Counted from the first letter of the stretch, positions 1-8,780 are shown. The stretch is 64,000 nt of DNA from Desulfosarcina widdelii (GCF_009688965.1 NZ_AP021875.1:5146001-5210000), one strand, 5' to 3'. Notes: generated from the sequence alone by a model not told the origin. Translations and numbers: made by a program.

Positions 1-1026
1 TTTTTCCATTACGGCCACCAGCAGGGCCACCCGGTTGGGGTCCAGACCCAGGATGGTTCGCCGGGGGGTGCCCAGGCTGGTGCTCGACGCCAGGGCCTGC
101 AGCTCTACCAGGATGGGCCGGGTGCCTTCCATGCTGGCGGTGACCACGGACCCGGCGGCGTTTTCGGGCCGTTCGGACAAAAAGACCGCCGAAGGATTGA
201 CCACCTGCTGCAGTCCGATCTCCTTCATTTCGAAGACGCCGATTTCGTTGGTGGAGCCGAAACGGTTTTTCACCGCCCGCAGGATGCGAAACACGTGGTT
301 TCGGTCGCCCTCGAAGTAGAGCACCGTGTCGACCATGTGCTCCAGCAGCCGCGGTCCGGCGATGGCGCCCTCCTTGGTCACGTGGCCAACCAGAAAGGTG
401 GGGATGCCCGTGCGTTTGGCCATGAGCATCAGCCGCATGGTGGATTCGCGCACCTGGCTGACGCTGCCCGGGGCCGAGGTGATTTCCGGACTGAACACGG
501 TCTGGATCGAATCCACCACCAGCACATCCGGTTTTTCGTTTTCCACCATGGTCATGACGGCGTCGATGTCGATCTCCGACACCACCAGCAGATTGGGCGA
601 CACGGTCTTAAGGCGGCGGCTGCGCAGACGAAGCTGGCGGACCGATTCCTCTCCGGACACGTAAAGGACCTTGCGCCCGGTGTCGGCAATGCCGTGCAGG
701 GCCTGGAGCATCAGGGTGGACTTTCCGATGCCGGGGTCGCCGCCGATGAGGACCAGGGTACCGTCAACCAGTCCGCCGCCCAGCACCCTGTCGAATTCGG
801 CGATGCCGGTTGACTGGCGCTGTTCGTCGACGAGTTCGACGGCGTCGATGGGCACCGGGCGGTTGCCCTTGGCCGCCATGGTTTGCTTGCCGGCCTTCGC
901 CGGCCGTCGAACCTCTTCGGCAAAGCTGTCCCAGGCGCCGCATTCGGTGCAGCGGCCCATCCATTTGGGAGATTCGTAGCCGCAGGCCTGGCAGACGAAA
1001 AGAGTTTTTGAGATTTTACGTGGCAT
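1..1026 (-). CDS. radA: RadA/Sms DNA repair ATPase, 3' end cut by window edge
   Basis: The reverse strand reads from an ATG at 1026 to the window edge without a stop, so the C-terminal Lon-like part is missing. The N-terminus has the RadA four-cysteine zinc finger (CQACGY...GRCTECGAW). It is followed by a RecA-like P-loop (GGDPGIGKST), a Walker B stretch (DVLVVDSIQ) and the family signature KNRFGSTNEIG. RadA is a DnaB-like helicase/ATPase that processes branched recombination intermediates in the cytoplasm. It is divergent from the PHP phosphatase with only 28 bp between the starts. GC content is high, as expected of core genome outside the island. Confidence 0.95.
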   Translation of the reverse strand, partial: MPRKISKTLFVCQACGYESPKWMGRCTECGAWDSFAEEVRRPAKAGKQTMAAKGNRPVPIDAVELVDEQRQSTGIAEFDRVLGGGLVDGTLVLIGGDPGIGKSTLMLQALHGIADTGRKVLYVSGEESVRQLRLRSRRLKTVSPNLLVVSEIDIDAVMTMVENEKPDVLVVDSIQTVFSPEITSAPGSVSQVRESTMRLMLMAKRTGIPTFLVGHVTKEGAIAGPRLLEHMVDTVLYFEGDRNHVFRILRAVKNRFGSTNEIGVFEMKEIGLQQVVNPSAVFLSERPENAAGSVVTASMEGTRPILVELQALASSTSLGTPRRTILGLDPNRVALLVAVMEK

Positions 1027-1054
1027 AGGTGGTGATCGTGTTTATGTTTTAAAA

Positions 1055-1843
1055 ATGATTGATTACCACGTCCATACAAGCCTTTGCAACCACGCCACAG
1101 GCACCATGGAAGAATACGTCCAGGCCGCGGTGGAAAAGAAATTAAAGACCCTGTGCTTTCTCGACCACCTGACCTTCCAGAAGGCCGGACGCCACAACGC
1201 CATGGACCCCCGGCAGGTGCCCGGGTATGTCGATGAGGCACGTCGGCTGCGCCGGACTTACCGGGACCGTATCGATGTCCGCGTAGGACTGGAGGTCGAT
1301 TTTTCACCCCGTTACGTGGATCGCAGCATCGAAACCGTTGACGCCCTGGACCTGGACGTGGTGGGTGGTTCCGTGCATTTTCTGGACGGCGAGGATGTGG
1401 TCAGCCGGCGCTCGGCGTGGTTCCGTGGAGAACTGGATTCCGACTGGGTTTACCAGGCCTATCTGGCGACCCTGGAATCTATGCTGGATTATGATTACTT
1501 CGATGTGGTATGTCACATGGATCTGCCGAAAAAATACGGCATTCGTCCGTCATCGCCCGCGATGGAAGGCTTTGTGAGGGTGCTGGAAAAGATCCGGCAA
1601 AAAGACCGGGTCGTGGAACTGAATACCAGCGGCTTTCACTGCCCGATTGAAGAAGCCTTTCCGTCGCCGGAGCTGCTCGGCCAGTGCGCCCGGCTGGGCA
1701 TCCCCGTGACATTCGGCTCCGACGCCCACGCCCCCGAAACGGTGGGTAGGGATTTCGAGCGCGCCCGGGATTTGCTCAAAGCCGCCGGCTATCGGCATCT
1801 GACGGAATTTCGCCATCGTCGGCGGGAAACCCTGGCCATCTGA
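1055..1843 (+). CDS. PHP-domain histidinol-phosphatase (HisJ/HisK type)
   Basis: A 262-residue protein opening with the PHP metal motif DYHVHTSLCNHATG. Further metal ligands appear as CFLDH near residue 36, VCHMD near 155 and GSDAHAPE near 225. This matches the HisJ/HisK family, which removes phosphate from L-histidinol phosphate using a trinuclear metal centre. Other PHP phosphoesterases look alike, so the substrate is inferred from family. The ATG at 1055 follows an A/T-rich leader without a strong ribosome site. No other his gene is adjacent. Confidence 0.85.
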   Translation: MIDYHVHTSLCNHATGTMEEYVQAAVEKKLKTLCFLDHLTFQKAGRHNAMDPRQVPGYVDEARRLRRTYRDRIDVRVGLEVDFSPRYVDRSIETVDALDLDVVGGSVHFLDGEDVVSRRSAWFRGELDSDWVYQAYLATLESMLDYDYFDVVCHMDLPKKYGIRPSSPAMEGFVRVLEKIRQKDRVVELNTSGFHCPIEEAFPSPELLGQCARLGIPVTFGSDAHAPETVGRDFERARDLLKAAGYRHLTEFRHRRRETLAI

Positions 1844-1950
1844 AGCGATCCGCAGCAAATGGCCGAAACGATGGGACTCGATGGTGCGGCAGCCGGGGTA
1901 CAAGGGTTTTCAACTTTCAATCCACATCCGCTTACAGGAGACGTTGTTTC

Positions 1951-2853
1951 ATGCTTGACGATCGACTGCGGCCTGCCCGGGAACGATTCAAACGCCATTG
2001 CCCGATATTCCTGCTTGTCCTGCTGACCGTGCTCGCCGTTTTGACGATCCCGGCGGCAGCGGAAGATTCTTCCTCTCCATTTCAGCCCCTTGTGAAGCGG
2101 TTGGTTGCCGACGGTTTCGACAGCCAGCGCATGGAAGCCGTATTCAGCAGCCCGGAGGTCTCCTTTGCAAAGCGCGGGGTCAGCGCCTATTTCATGCACA
2201 ACGAGGCCAAGCTGAACTACAAGCAGTTTACCCGCACATGGAATATCAATTCGGCAAAAAAATACATGCAGGCGCACCAGCAATGGCTGGATGCCGCCGA
2301 AAAGACTTACGGGGTGGACAAGGAAGTCATTACCGCCATTATCCTCGTGGAGACCAAACTGGGCACGTATACAGGAAAAAGCTCCGTGATCAACATCCTG
2401 GCCACCCTCTCCGCCATGGCCGACGATGATCCACGCCAGGTCATCTGGGACAACCTGCCCGACAATGACCGGCGCATGTCGCGCCAACAGTTCGAAAAAA
2501 AGGCCGACCGCAAGTCCAGTTGGGCTTACCGGGAACTCAAGGCCTTTTTGACCTACACGGAAGAACAGGGCATGGATCCCACGACCATCAGAGGCTCTTA
2601 TGCCGGGGCCATGGGGATTTCCCAGTTCATGCCCAGCAACATCGGCCGGTACGCCCAGGACGGTGACGCCGACGGAAAGATAGACCTTTTCGTGCATGCC
2701 GACGCCATTTCCAGCATCGCCAGTTACCTGAAGCACTACGGCTGGAAGCCGGGCATCTCGCGGGAGAAGGCCTTCAAGGTGGTTTACCATTACAACCACA
2801 GCAAGTATTACGTGAACACCATCCTCGACATCGCGGACAAATTGAAAGGCTGA
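1951..2853 (+). CDS. Lytic murein transglycosylase (MltB/SLT_2 family)
   Basis: 300 residues. A hydrophobic signal segment (about residues 20-38) ends at PAAAED and has no lipobox, so the protein is probably periplasmic or membrane-anchored. The SLT_2 fold is recognised from TYGVDKEVITAIILVETKLG, where the catalytic Glu lies in ETKLG, and from the family motif YAGAMGISQFMPSN. The family cleaves peptidoglycan glycan strands to 1,6-anhydromuropeptides. AGGAG lies about 10 nt before the ATG. It is slightly shorter than E. coli MltB. A small membrane gene starts 7 bp downstream. Confidence 0.9.
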   Translation: MLDDRLRPARERFKRHCPIFLLVLLTVLAVLTIPAAAEDSSSPFQPLVKRLVADGFDSQRMEAVFSSPEVSFAKRGVSAYFMHNEAKLNYKQFTRTWNINSAKKYMQAHQQWLDAAEKTYGVDKEVITAIILVETKLGTYTGKSSVINILATLSAMADDDPRQVIWDNLPDNDRRMSRQQFEKKADRKSSWAYRELKAFLTYTEEQGMDPTTIRGSYAGAMGISQFMPSNIGRYAQDGDADGKIDLFVHADAISSIASYLKHYGWKPGISREKAFKVVYHYNHSKYYVNTILDIADKLKG

Positions 2854-2859
2854 TCCACC

Positions 2860-3078
2860 ATGAGCACCGGCATGATCATTGTGCTGACCGGCGTTGCATT
2901 CTTCCTGCTGACCTGCGTGGCGATTTTAGACATCGCCCGCAAGGATTTCGGTTCCATCGAGATGAAAGCCCTGTGGGCCTTTATCGTGGCCCTGGTGCCC
3001 TTCATCGGCGTCCTTGTCTACATCTTCATCGGCCGCACCAAGGGCCGACTCCCTGATGCCGACGCTGCGGCAGAGTGA
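2860..3078 (+). CDS. Small PLDc_N-like membrane protein
   Basis: 72 residues with two hydrophobic helices (about 4-24 and 37-57). Between them lies an acidic/basic turn (DIARKDFGSIEMK), then FIGRTKGR at the end of helix two. This resembles the PLDc_N (phospholipase D nuclease N-terminal) family of short two-helix membrane proteins with no assigned activity. It is probably co-transcribed with the transglycosylase. Function unknown. Confidence 0.7.
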   Translation: MSTGMIIVLTGVAFFLLTCVAILDIARKDFGSIEMKALWAFIVALVPFIGVLVYIFIGRTKGRLPDADAAAE

Positions 3079-3101
3079 GGCTCAACGGGTGCGGTTGATA
3101 C

Positions 3102-3297
3102 AACTAAAGTAGGCGTTTCGCCTTTTTCGAAAAATAGACGAACTGCATGATTTCAGCAGTTTATTTTCAGTTCTCCGTCTCAAAAGGCGAAACCCTCCGG
3201 GATCGCCGATCACACCGTATCTTCGGCGTTAGCCAACTATAGCGCCGCGGCGGCTGCCCTGAATCTGCGGCAAGCTCGACAACCGCCTACTCTAGTT
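3102..3297. repeat. About 200-bp element with inverted ends (MITE-like)
   Basis: Positions 3102-3115 (AACTAAAGTAGGCG) match the reverse complement of 3284-3297 with one difference, bracketing about 200 bp without a gene. Inside, a short GGCG/CGCC hairpin follows the left arm. This could be a miniature inverted-repeat element or a long-range RNA hairpin after the upstream operon. Just downstream, near 3313, sits a fragment of the common GTCATTCCCGTGAAGACGGG dispersed repeat type. I see no ORF with coding character in 3079-3466. Confidence 0.4.
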
Positions 3298-3466
3298 AAG
3301 TCGGCACATCGGTGTCATTCCCGTGAAGACGGGACTCCATGGGTTTCTCCGTTTTATCCGCCCTGCAAGGTACAGACGCCTGAATGACCGGCATTTCTGC
3401 GGAACACCATTAAATATCATTGACAAAAGGTGGCCTATTCTATATTGAACCTCTGTTTTTCCATAT

Positions 3467-3542
3467 GGTCCCATCGTCTAGTGGTTTAGGACGCCGGCCT
3501 CTCACGCCGGTAACGCGGGTTCGAATCCCGCTGGGATCACCA
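3467..3542 (+). tRNA. tRNA-Glu (anticodon CTC), CCA encoded
   Basis: A 76-nt cloverleaf: acceptor GGTCCCA pairs with TGGGATC at 3532-3538 (one G-U), discriminator A3539, CCA at 3540-3542. The anticodon stem CCGGC/GCCGG encloses loop CTCTCAC, giving anticodon CTC (reads GAG). The T-arm carries GGGTTCGAATCCC. The gene borders an integrase that points back at it, so its 3' end is the likely integration target of the island. Confidence 0.95.
3517..3542 (+). other. Probable attL core at the tRNA-Glu 3' end
   Basis: Tyrosine integrases usually recombine at the 3' half of a tRNA gene, and the integrase at 3857-4960 lies 315 bp away in the usual orientation. The T-arm and acceptor end is therefore the likely crossover segment. 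This is inference: I found no second copy of this segment in the window, so the matching attR would lie beyond 64000. No gene is apparent between 3543 and 3856. Confidence 0.4.
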
Positions 3543-3856
3543 AATAAAAACAAGGAGTTATAATTTGGAAAATGAAAACTTAACTCCTGGACATAAATTG
3601 TGGACATAAAATCGCTCTCAGAATTCATTTCTTGAGAGCGATTTCTTTGTTCTGAGGTCATCATTTTGATCCTCCTTCCCAAGTAATTGGAATGTCTTTT
3701 AACCGGTTCTTCGACCACCCACCTTGAAACATGTCGATTACCAATACCACCGTGGATCCATGATGAAACCTGCTTTTAGCGCCATTTTCAACATTTAACC
3801 CAACTGACCTCATCCATTTGTCCTTTGGACACCATTTGTGGACATAAAAAACACCA

Positions 3857-4960
3857 TCAATGTAGTGAAGGTTCATCGTCTCCGGATGGGTTGAATGACA
3901 TTTGAAGCGATTTCCTGATGGTCTCAAGTCCGAGGGATTTGAGGTACCGCTCAGTGGTCCGTGGGCTCTGATGCCGGAGAAGCTGTTGGATATGGCCGAG
4001 GTAAACATTTCTCCGCCACAGCCGGGATGCAAACAGGTGACGGATCGAATGAAACCCAAATGTTTTTACCCCGGCCTTCTTGCAGTGCTTCTCCATGAAA
4101 TGCTGCCGTTTTTGAAATGGCTTCCCAAAATAATCGTCGCAAAACGCGGTCTTTGACAAACAGACGAATACATGTTCCTGGTCAATCCCCGCTATCGCTT
4201 TTCGCTCTTCGGACCACGCCGTCAGTTCCTGGCAGAGTTGTTGGGTCATGGGGACCCAATCCCCCTCCAAACCGCCGTCTCGCTTGCGGGTTTGCAAGTA
4301 AACCTGTTCCCGAATAAAATCGACCTCTGACCATTTCAAACTGAACAGCTCGTTCCGACGCGCACCGAGATGGAAAAAAGCCAGCAGCATCACTTGATCC
4401 TGCCTTTCGCAAGTGTGGTACACTTTCCAAAAATTTTCTTCAGGGGGAACATAACGCACTGTTTTTTTCTCCTTGAATCGCTCGCATGTTAAAAAGAGAT
4501 TGGGCATATAAGGCCACCCCTCGATGTTGCGTTCCCCCCAGCGCCAGGCGGCGCCTAAATTCTTCCGTGCCTTGTTGGCCGCGTGGCCGCTGATCTTTTT
4601 GGATAGGTGCCGGAGAAATCCTCGGACTGCATTCCGCTTAATTTCTTCAACCGGAGTTTCCATGGCATAACCGCTATGTTTTATGAAGCGGGAAAAGGCT
4701 TTTCTTTTTTCGTCGTAGGTTTTTTGCGAATAGCGGGCTTGGACCTCATCGAGATATTCATCGATCCATACGATGATCGACAAACATCTTGTGGCGATCG
4801 ATTCCTGTTCGAGACGCTTTCTGGTTTCGAGTTCCCACTGCATGGCGGCGCGTTTGGACGCCATGCTGGTGTCCGGAAACAGTTTGGCCCTTTTGACGCC
4901 ATTGACCATGATCTGGCTTAGGAAGCGCCGCTTGCCCCGCTTCTCGATGATCGTAGCCAT
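3857..4960 (-). CDS. Tyrosine recombinase / island integrase
   Basis: 367 residues from the ATG at 4960, chosen because AAAGGG lies upstream and the longer in-frame extension overlaps the HTH gene with non-protein-like sequence. The C-terminal catalytic domain shows ARRNELF (Arg I), HSIRH (His-x-x-Arg) and a terminal TTERYLK with the nucleophilic Tyr. The N-terminal half resembles SAM-like core-binding domains. It probably excises and integrates the element at the adjacent tRNA-Glu. The HTH ORF overlaps its 5' end in another frame. Confidence 0.88.
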   Translation of the reverse strand: MATIIEKRGKRRFLSQIMVNGVKRAKLFPDTSMASKRAAMQWELETRKRLEQESIATRCLSIIVWIDEYLDEVQARYSQKTYDEKRKAFSRFIKHSGYAMETPVEEIKRNAVRGFLRHLSKKISGHAANKARKNLGAAWRWGERNIEGWPYMPNLFLTCERFKEKKTVRYVPPEENFWKVYHTCERQDQVMLLAFFHLGARRNELFSLKWSEVDFIREQVYLQTRKRDGGLEGDWVPMTQQLCQELTAWSEERKAIAGIDQEHVFVCLSKTAFCDDYFGKPFQKRQHFMEKHCKKAGVKTFGFHSIRHLFASRLWRRNVYLGHIQQLLRHQSPRTTERYLKSLGLETIRKSLQMSFNPSGDDEPSLH

Positions 4961-5141
4961 TTTCAAATACCCTTTTGATCGATTTTTCAAAAAACCGATA
5001 TCGATTGGGTGACACCTCAATGCCTCCCCACCTGTTCGCGTACCGATTGACCGTACGGGGATCGACGCGCAAAAGCTGGGCAAGCTCTTTTGCGGTTAGC
5101 GATCGGCCGAATTCCTGTTCGAGTTCGTCGAGGACATCCAT
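4758..5141 (-). CDS. HTH DNA-binding protein, excisionase-like, overlapping the integrase
   Basis: From an ATG at 5141, the first ~70 residues form a convincing helix-turn-helix protein: LTAKELAQLLRVDPRTVNRYANRWGG, then a wing-like SPNRYRFFEKS. The frame stays open into the integrase gene (starting at 4960) for about 200 nt. That C-terminal part is basic and Gln/His-rich, so it may be a shadow of the integrase frame or a genuine overlapping tail. A small HTH upstream of an integrase suggests a recombination directionality factor or regulator. The true C-terminus is uncertain. Confidence 0.5.
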   Translation of the reverse strand: MDVLDELEQEFGRSLTAKELAQLLRVDPRTVNRYANRWGGIEVSPNRYRFFEKSIKRVFENGYDHREAGQAALPKPDHGQWRQKGQTVSGHQHGVQTRRHAVGTRNQKASRTGIDRHKMFVDHRMDR

Positions 5142-5638
5142 TTTTTTGTTTCCCAAGTTGTGGTTATTCAATTCATATGGAAAACAGTTTAATTTGGGCA
5201 ATACATTTCGGTCATTACTACGAGCCTGGTTATTTGGTGCCCGTCAGATTCCGGATGACCGGATGGATCCACACCAAGGGAAGCCTGAATGGCGTAAGGC
5301 TTCAATGTTCGTCCGCCCGACTTCAAAGCTATTCCTATTTGATTTCATAATGTTCTTGATGTAATTGAATACTAAACCCATCAATAGGGAGCATCCATAA
5401 AAGCATCTGGTCTCTGAGGTCACATAGTGTATTGGGTTGCGCACAATAATTACATTATATATTAAATCATGGTTCCTGTTGCTGCCACCTTCGGCTTTGT
5501 CAGTGATTTATCATTTTAATCGAATGATTATAGGAGCTTCAGTTCAGAAAAATCAGCGGGAGTTAGGCGTTTGAATGGTGTCTTAATTTAAAAATACATA
5601 AATAAAGAATTTTTTGTCAAGATAAAAATTCAGTTAAT
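5142..5638. other. Intergenic region between divergent HTH/int and the xre-like gene
   Basis: About 500 bp, AT-rich, with no ORF of coding character. It must hold the divergent promoters for the HTH-integrase pair and the double-HTH regulator. I cannot single out a reliable promoter or operator by eye. Confidence 0.5.
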
Positions 5639-6208
5639 ATGAAAAAAATAAACGTCGACATCAATTTTAAAAAAGTTCTTCGTCGTATCGAAAAGGAAAT
5701 GGAGGGCTATTCCAGAACGGCATGGGCTGAAAAGGTTGGTGTAAAAATCAATGTCGTATCCAATATTCATAGTGCCAACGCAAAGCAAAACCCTTCTCTA
5801 AATTACATATTAGCTGTATCTGTGGCCACCCGCAAACCGATGGACTATTTTTTATGGGGCCAGGCATCTTACCAACCGTCCGATCTTCCGGATATGATGG
5901 TAAAAGAGGCTGTAAGAACATATCCGGTTGCCCTAGATAATGACATCCCCATGATTCCGGACCCTGAAATGGGCAAGCGGGTTCGCTATTGGCGCGAGGA
6001 TATGGGGCTAAGCATCGCGGAGGTTTCAAATCGGACGGAACTGCCCATTAATCTTATCGAAAGTATCGAAAACGGCCATCACACAAGGACGGATGTAATG
6101 GTTAAGCTGGCCGATGTATTGCGGTGTTCCATCGATTTTCTATTGGGATGCGGTGGCGCCTCTGTTGTCCACCAGAGGCGAATCGAAAAACGTAGTAAAA
6201 ACCGGTAA
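5639..6208 (+). CDS. XRE-type regulator with two HTH segments
   Basis: 189 residues. The C-terminal half contains a typical Cro/CI-like HTH: MGKRVRYWREDMGLSIAEVS, then LPINLIESIENGHHT and KLADVLRCSIDFLLG. The N-terminal ~70 residues (RIEKEMEGYSRTAWAEKVGV...ILAVSVATRKPMDYFLWG) look like a second, diverged HTH of the same type. Tandem HTH regulators of this sort often repress integrase or transfer genes in mobile elements. Target unknown. AT-rich codon use matches the island. Confidence 0.75.
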   Translation: MKKINVDINFKKVLRRIEKEMEGYSRTAWAEKVGVKINVVSNIHSANAKQNPSLNYILAVSVATRKPMDYFLWGQASYQPSDLPDMMVKEAVRTYPVALDNDIPMIPDPEMGKRVRYWREDMGLSIAEVSNRTELPINLIESIENGHHTRTDVMVKLADVLRCSIDFLLGCGGASVVHQRRIEKRSKNR

Positions 6209-6267
6209 CACATTGGTTATAAGGCAAGATTTTTGATAATCAGACATTAAAAAATAGCGAGTATATA

Positions 6268-6543
6268 TTGAACAAGCAAGAGTTGATTATGCAGCTTCGC
6301 CAAAAGGCTGAAGTTTCCAAATATGAAGCCAAAGCTGTTGTGGATTCGTTTTTTGACATAGTGGCCGATGCTTTGTCCCGGGATGAGCGGGTGGAAATAC
6401 GCGGACTGTGTTCATTTTTTGTTAAGAAGTACAAAGGGTATACGGGGCGTAACCCGAAAACAGGTCAGAAGGTGAAAATCAAACCGAAAAAGCTACCTTT
6501 CTTCAAGTGCAGCAAGGAATTGAAGGAAAGGGTTGATCAATAA
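6268..6543 (+). CDS. HU/IHF-family DNA-bending protein, TTG start
   Basis: 91 residues with the HU/IHF fold: N-terminal helices LIMQLRQKAEVSKYEAKAVVDSF, then VEIRGLCSFFVKKYKGYTG and the beta-arm RNPKTGQKVKIKPKKLPFFK. The family bends DNA as homo- or heterodimers and often assists site-specific recombination. The frame has no ATG early enough. TTG at 6268 gives the full domain, without a clear Shine-Dalgarno. It lies between a regulator and a convergent recombinase, so it may act as an accessory factor for the element. Confidence 0.85.
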   Translation: MNKQELIMQLRQKAEVSKYEAKAVVDSFFDIVADALSRDERVEIRGLCSFFVKKYKGYTGRNPKTGQKVKIKPKKLPFFKCSKELKERVDQ

Positions 6544-6544
6544 A

Positions 6545-6575
6545 AAAGCCCGAGGCCTCGAAGACCCCGGGCTTT
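6545..6575. terminator. Bidirectional hairpin terminator between convergent genes
   Basis: AAAGCCCG at 6545-6552 pairs with CGGGCTTT at 6568-6575. The arms begin and end with A and T runs, so it can act on both strands. It sits just after the HU-like stop and 22 bp from the end of the convergent recombinase gene. Confidence 0.75.
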
Positions 6576-6596
6576 AGAATCTGGATTAATCCCGTG

Positions 6597-7550
6597 CTAT
6601 ATCGCTCCTAAATATTGACTGACCACATCGTCTCGATCCGGACCGTGGCCCAATTCCGCTTTGATGATTTGTCGGGCATCCTGGTTGAGTTCACGCCATG
6701 TTGGTCCTGCTATATTTTTCGCGTTTTGCCGAAACTCTGTTTTGGTTTCAAATTTACACGGTGCCTTGAATCCAGTAATTGATTCATAACGATCCTGGGC
6801 GTAGGCATGGCGACAACCGTGGCTGGATGCGCCACAAGCTCTTTTACTTATTCCTTTTCCGCGGATGATCCGATAATATTTCTGAATCCATTGCCTTTCG
6901 CTTTGGTTATTGGGGATAAGATTATTTTTTCCTGAAATTTTCCGAGCATATTGGATCGCAGCCATACCTTCGACCGTTACTTCATGAATGATCCGTTCCC
7001 GTCCCCCTTTGGTTCCGTGTTGGATAAATACCCGCCTGTCATCCATCAAAGCTTGGTGGGCATTGAATTTACATCCTTCTTCTGCCCTTAATCCCAAATA
7101 CCGTTCCAATTGCAGCTGAGCGGCTATTCTTCGGTCATCGGTATTGGAGCTGTCCTTCAGTTCGGAGACTACCCGTTGGAACACTTCCTGGGGTAATGAT
7201 TTATCCCGATTATCAACGAACACGCGGTTCTCGATACCGAATACGTCGTTAGTCGGAGCGATACGGTCGTTGCCGTACATCCGGCAAACGGTACGCACCC
7301 CGGACAGATATTCTTTAACGGTGGCCACCTGCAATCCTTCCTCTTTCCATTTATTTACGGCTTCCTGAACATGTTTATTGGTGATATTTTTCCAGCGTTT
7401 GACCCCATAGCCCAACTCCCGGATCGTATCGACAAATCGACGGGCTTCTTTAATGTGATTATGACGGGTTTTGGCTGATCCAAATCTGCTTTTCTGGATA
7501 ATGCGAATTGCCTGCATCACCAACGTATCGGTGCGGGTTGAGTTGCTCAT
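6597..7550 (-). CDS. Second tyrosine recombinase (ICE-type integrase)
   Basis: 317 residues from the ATG at 7550, fixed by a strong upstream GGGAGGTGG. A core-binding domain occupies about residues 10-105. The catalytic part shows RYLGLRAEEG (Arg I), HGCRHAYAQDRYE (His-x-x-Arg) and C-terminal ELGHGPDRDDVVSQYLG with the Tyr. The layout resembles integrases with Phage_int_SAM_2 and Integrase_1 domains, common in integrative elements. It is unlike the 3857-4960 integrase, so two recombination systems or two nested elements may be present. Confidence 0.8.
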   Translation of the reverse strand: MSNSTRTDTLVMQAIRIIQKSRFGSAKTRHNHIKEARRFVDTIRELGYGVKRWKNITNKHVQEAVNKWKEEGLQVATVKEYLSGVRTVCRMYGNDRIAPTNDVFGIENRVFVDNRDKSLPQEVFQRVVSELKDSSNTDDRRIAAQLQLERYLGLRAEEGCKFNAHQALMDDRRVFIQHGTKGGRERIIHEVTVEGMAAIQYARKISGKNNLIPNNQSERQWIQKYYRIIRGKGISKRACGASSHGCRHAYAQDRYESITGFKAPCKFETKTEFRQNAKNIAGPTWRELNQDARQIIKAELGHGPDRDDVVSQYLGAI

Positions 7551-8261
7551 AATCAAACCACCTCCCTTCGGTAAACTTATGTAGCGATGGATTAATCTGA
7601 ATTTCAAATTAATCGGAAGGTTAGGTTAATGCGATTTTACCCGTCATCGCCACAGGCGGCGCTCCGCAGAACGGATAAAGGGTAAGGATAATCGCTTTAT
7701 TTGAACGCTGATGAAAATCAGCGGTTACAAAGGGTAGGATGTTGGCAGGCTTTATTTCCCTCTCTTTTCCCCCCGTGTGTCATAAAAATTTAGCCTGTCA
7801 GTCGCTAATTTGTTTTTATTTGGAGATTTCAGGAAATATCAATTGGAAGGGATTAGTGATAATTGGCAAAATATCAATTTGTTAGATGATGACACATACT
7901 CGCCGGCAATACCATTTAGTCGACCGTCTGTTTTTTTTGACCTGCCTAAAAAACAGACGGTCGGGCCGGCGCGCTGTCTATTTATAGTTTGTAATAAATT
8001 AGCGCTATGGTATCAGCACTGATTCGTTGTCGTTGCCATTATTAATTCTTAAAAACGATTATAACCGGTTAGTTGGCCCAAGAACTGAACCAGTCCAACT
8101 CGCGACTGGCGTCTCAGCCATTGTAAGAAATCCGTAGTTGACATCAATGATGTAGTCTAAAACCATTTTTTCCAAGTTCATATTCTGAATTGGGAGGACG
8201 AAATAGATCGGGGGAGGGTCTTACTGATGAAATATTTTTATGGGTTGGATGATATGGATAA
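7551..8261. other. Gene-poor AT-rich region
   Basis: No convincing ORF. It contains the perfect hairpin described separately at 7921-7963 and a block near 7640-7740 with short CGCC/GGCG pairings. It could hold recombination sites for the adjacent recombinase, but no direct evidence is visible. Confidence 0.4.
7921..7963. repeat. Perfect 16-bp inverted repeat with 11-nt loop
   Basis: CGACCGTCTGTTTTTT (7921-7936) and AAAAAACAGACGGTCG (7948-7963) are exact reverse complements around TTGACCTGCCT. The arms combine a GC-rich 10-mer with a 6-bp A/T tract. A bidirectional terminator, a recombinase site or a mobile-element end are all possible. No gene ends immediately next to it. Confidence 0.85.
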
Positions 8262-8390
8262 ATCACCGTCGCCGGTGAACAGACCTACTATCTGGCTTGG
8301 CCGTTGCAGATCTTTTATCCCACAATGTTTGGCTTAAGCCGTTGTGCGGGGAGTGGCCGATTCGTGAGCACCGATCCATACAAAGATTGA
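8262..8390 (+). pseudogene. Possible degraded RHS/YD-repeat C-terminal scrap
   Basis: A 42-codon open stretch without a usable start ends in GSGRFVSTDPYKD and a stop. The GRF(V/I)S.DP pattern resembles the end of RHS core domains. Nothing upstream in frame supports a longer gene. This is a weak match by eye only and chance is possible. Confidence 0.22.
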
Positions 8391-8460
8391 TTGGATCTAA
8401 AAGTAGGATTGTTCAGGTTAAAAACCTGTCATCCTGATGTCCGATCCGAGGCAGAGAGAA

Positions 8461-8481
8461 CAATGAAATGAGATTTCATTG
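8461..8481. repeat. Short palindrome, 9-bp arms
   Basis: CAATGAAAT (8461-8469) and ATTTCATTG (8473-8481) are complementary around GAG. It lies in a gene-free stretch (8391-8780) next to the metallophosphatase remnant. Possible weak terminator or operator; nothing else supports a role. Confidence 0.4.
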
Positions 8482-8780
8482 AGCAAATAAGTGCCTATAT
8501 TTTAGATTAAAACTGAAAAGAGTCAAGTAAAAAAAATGACACACTGGGGTGAATAACAGGTCCCGGATTACGTCCAGGAATACCTGGAGTGTTATAACCA
8601 CCTGGTAGTTGGTAGTTACTGCCAACAGCCGTATCAGGAGATCCAAAAAAAAGGAGGGGCTGAAGGCTAAGAATTGTTTGCTGTACCGTGCTCGCCGAAT
8701 TAATCTGCAGCAGGTGTCACGAATATTGGAATCTTCCAAGATAATGTTTGGATATATGAAACATAGAAAAATATTAATAA

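Noticed and set aside
8262..8390. RHS/YD-repeat toxin-like remnant
   Set aside because: Only a short GRFVSTDP match and no upstream support; listed at low confidence, not raised as a finding.
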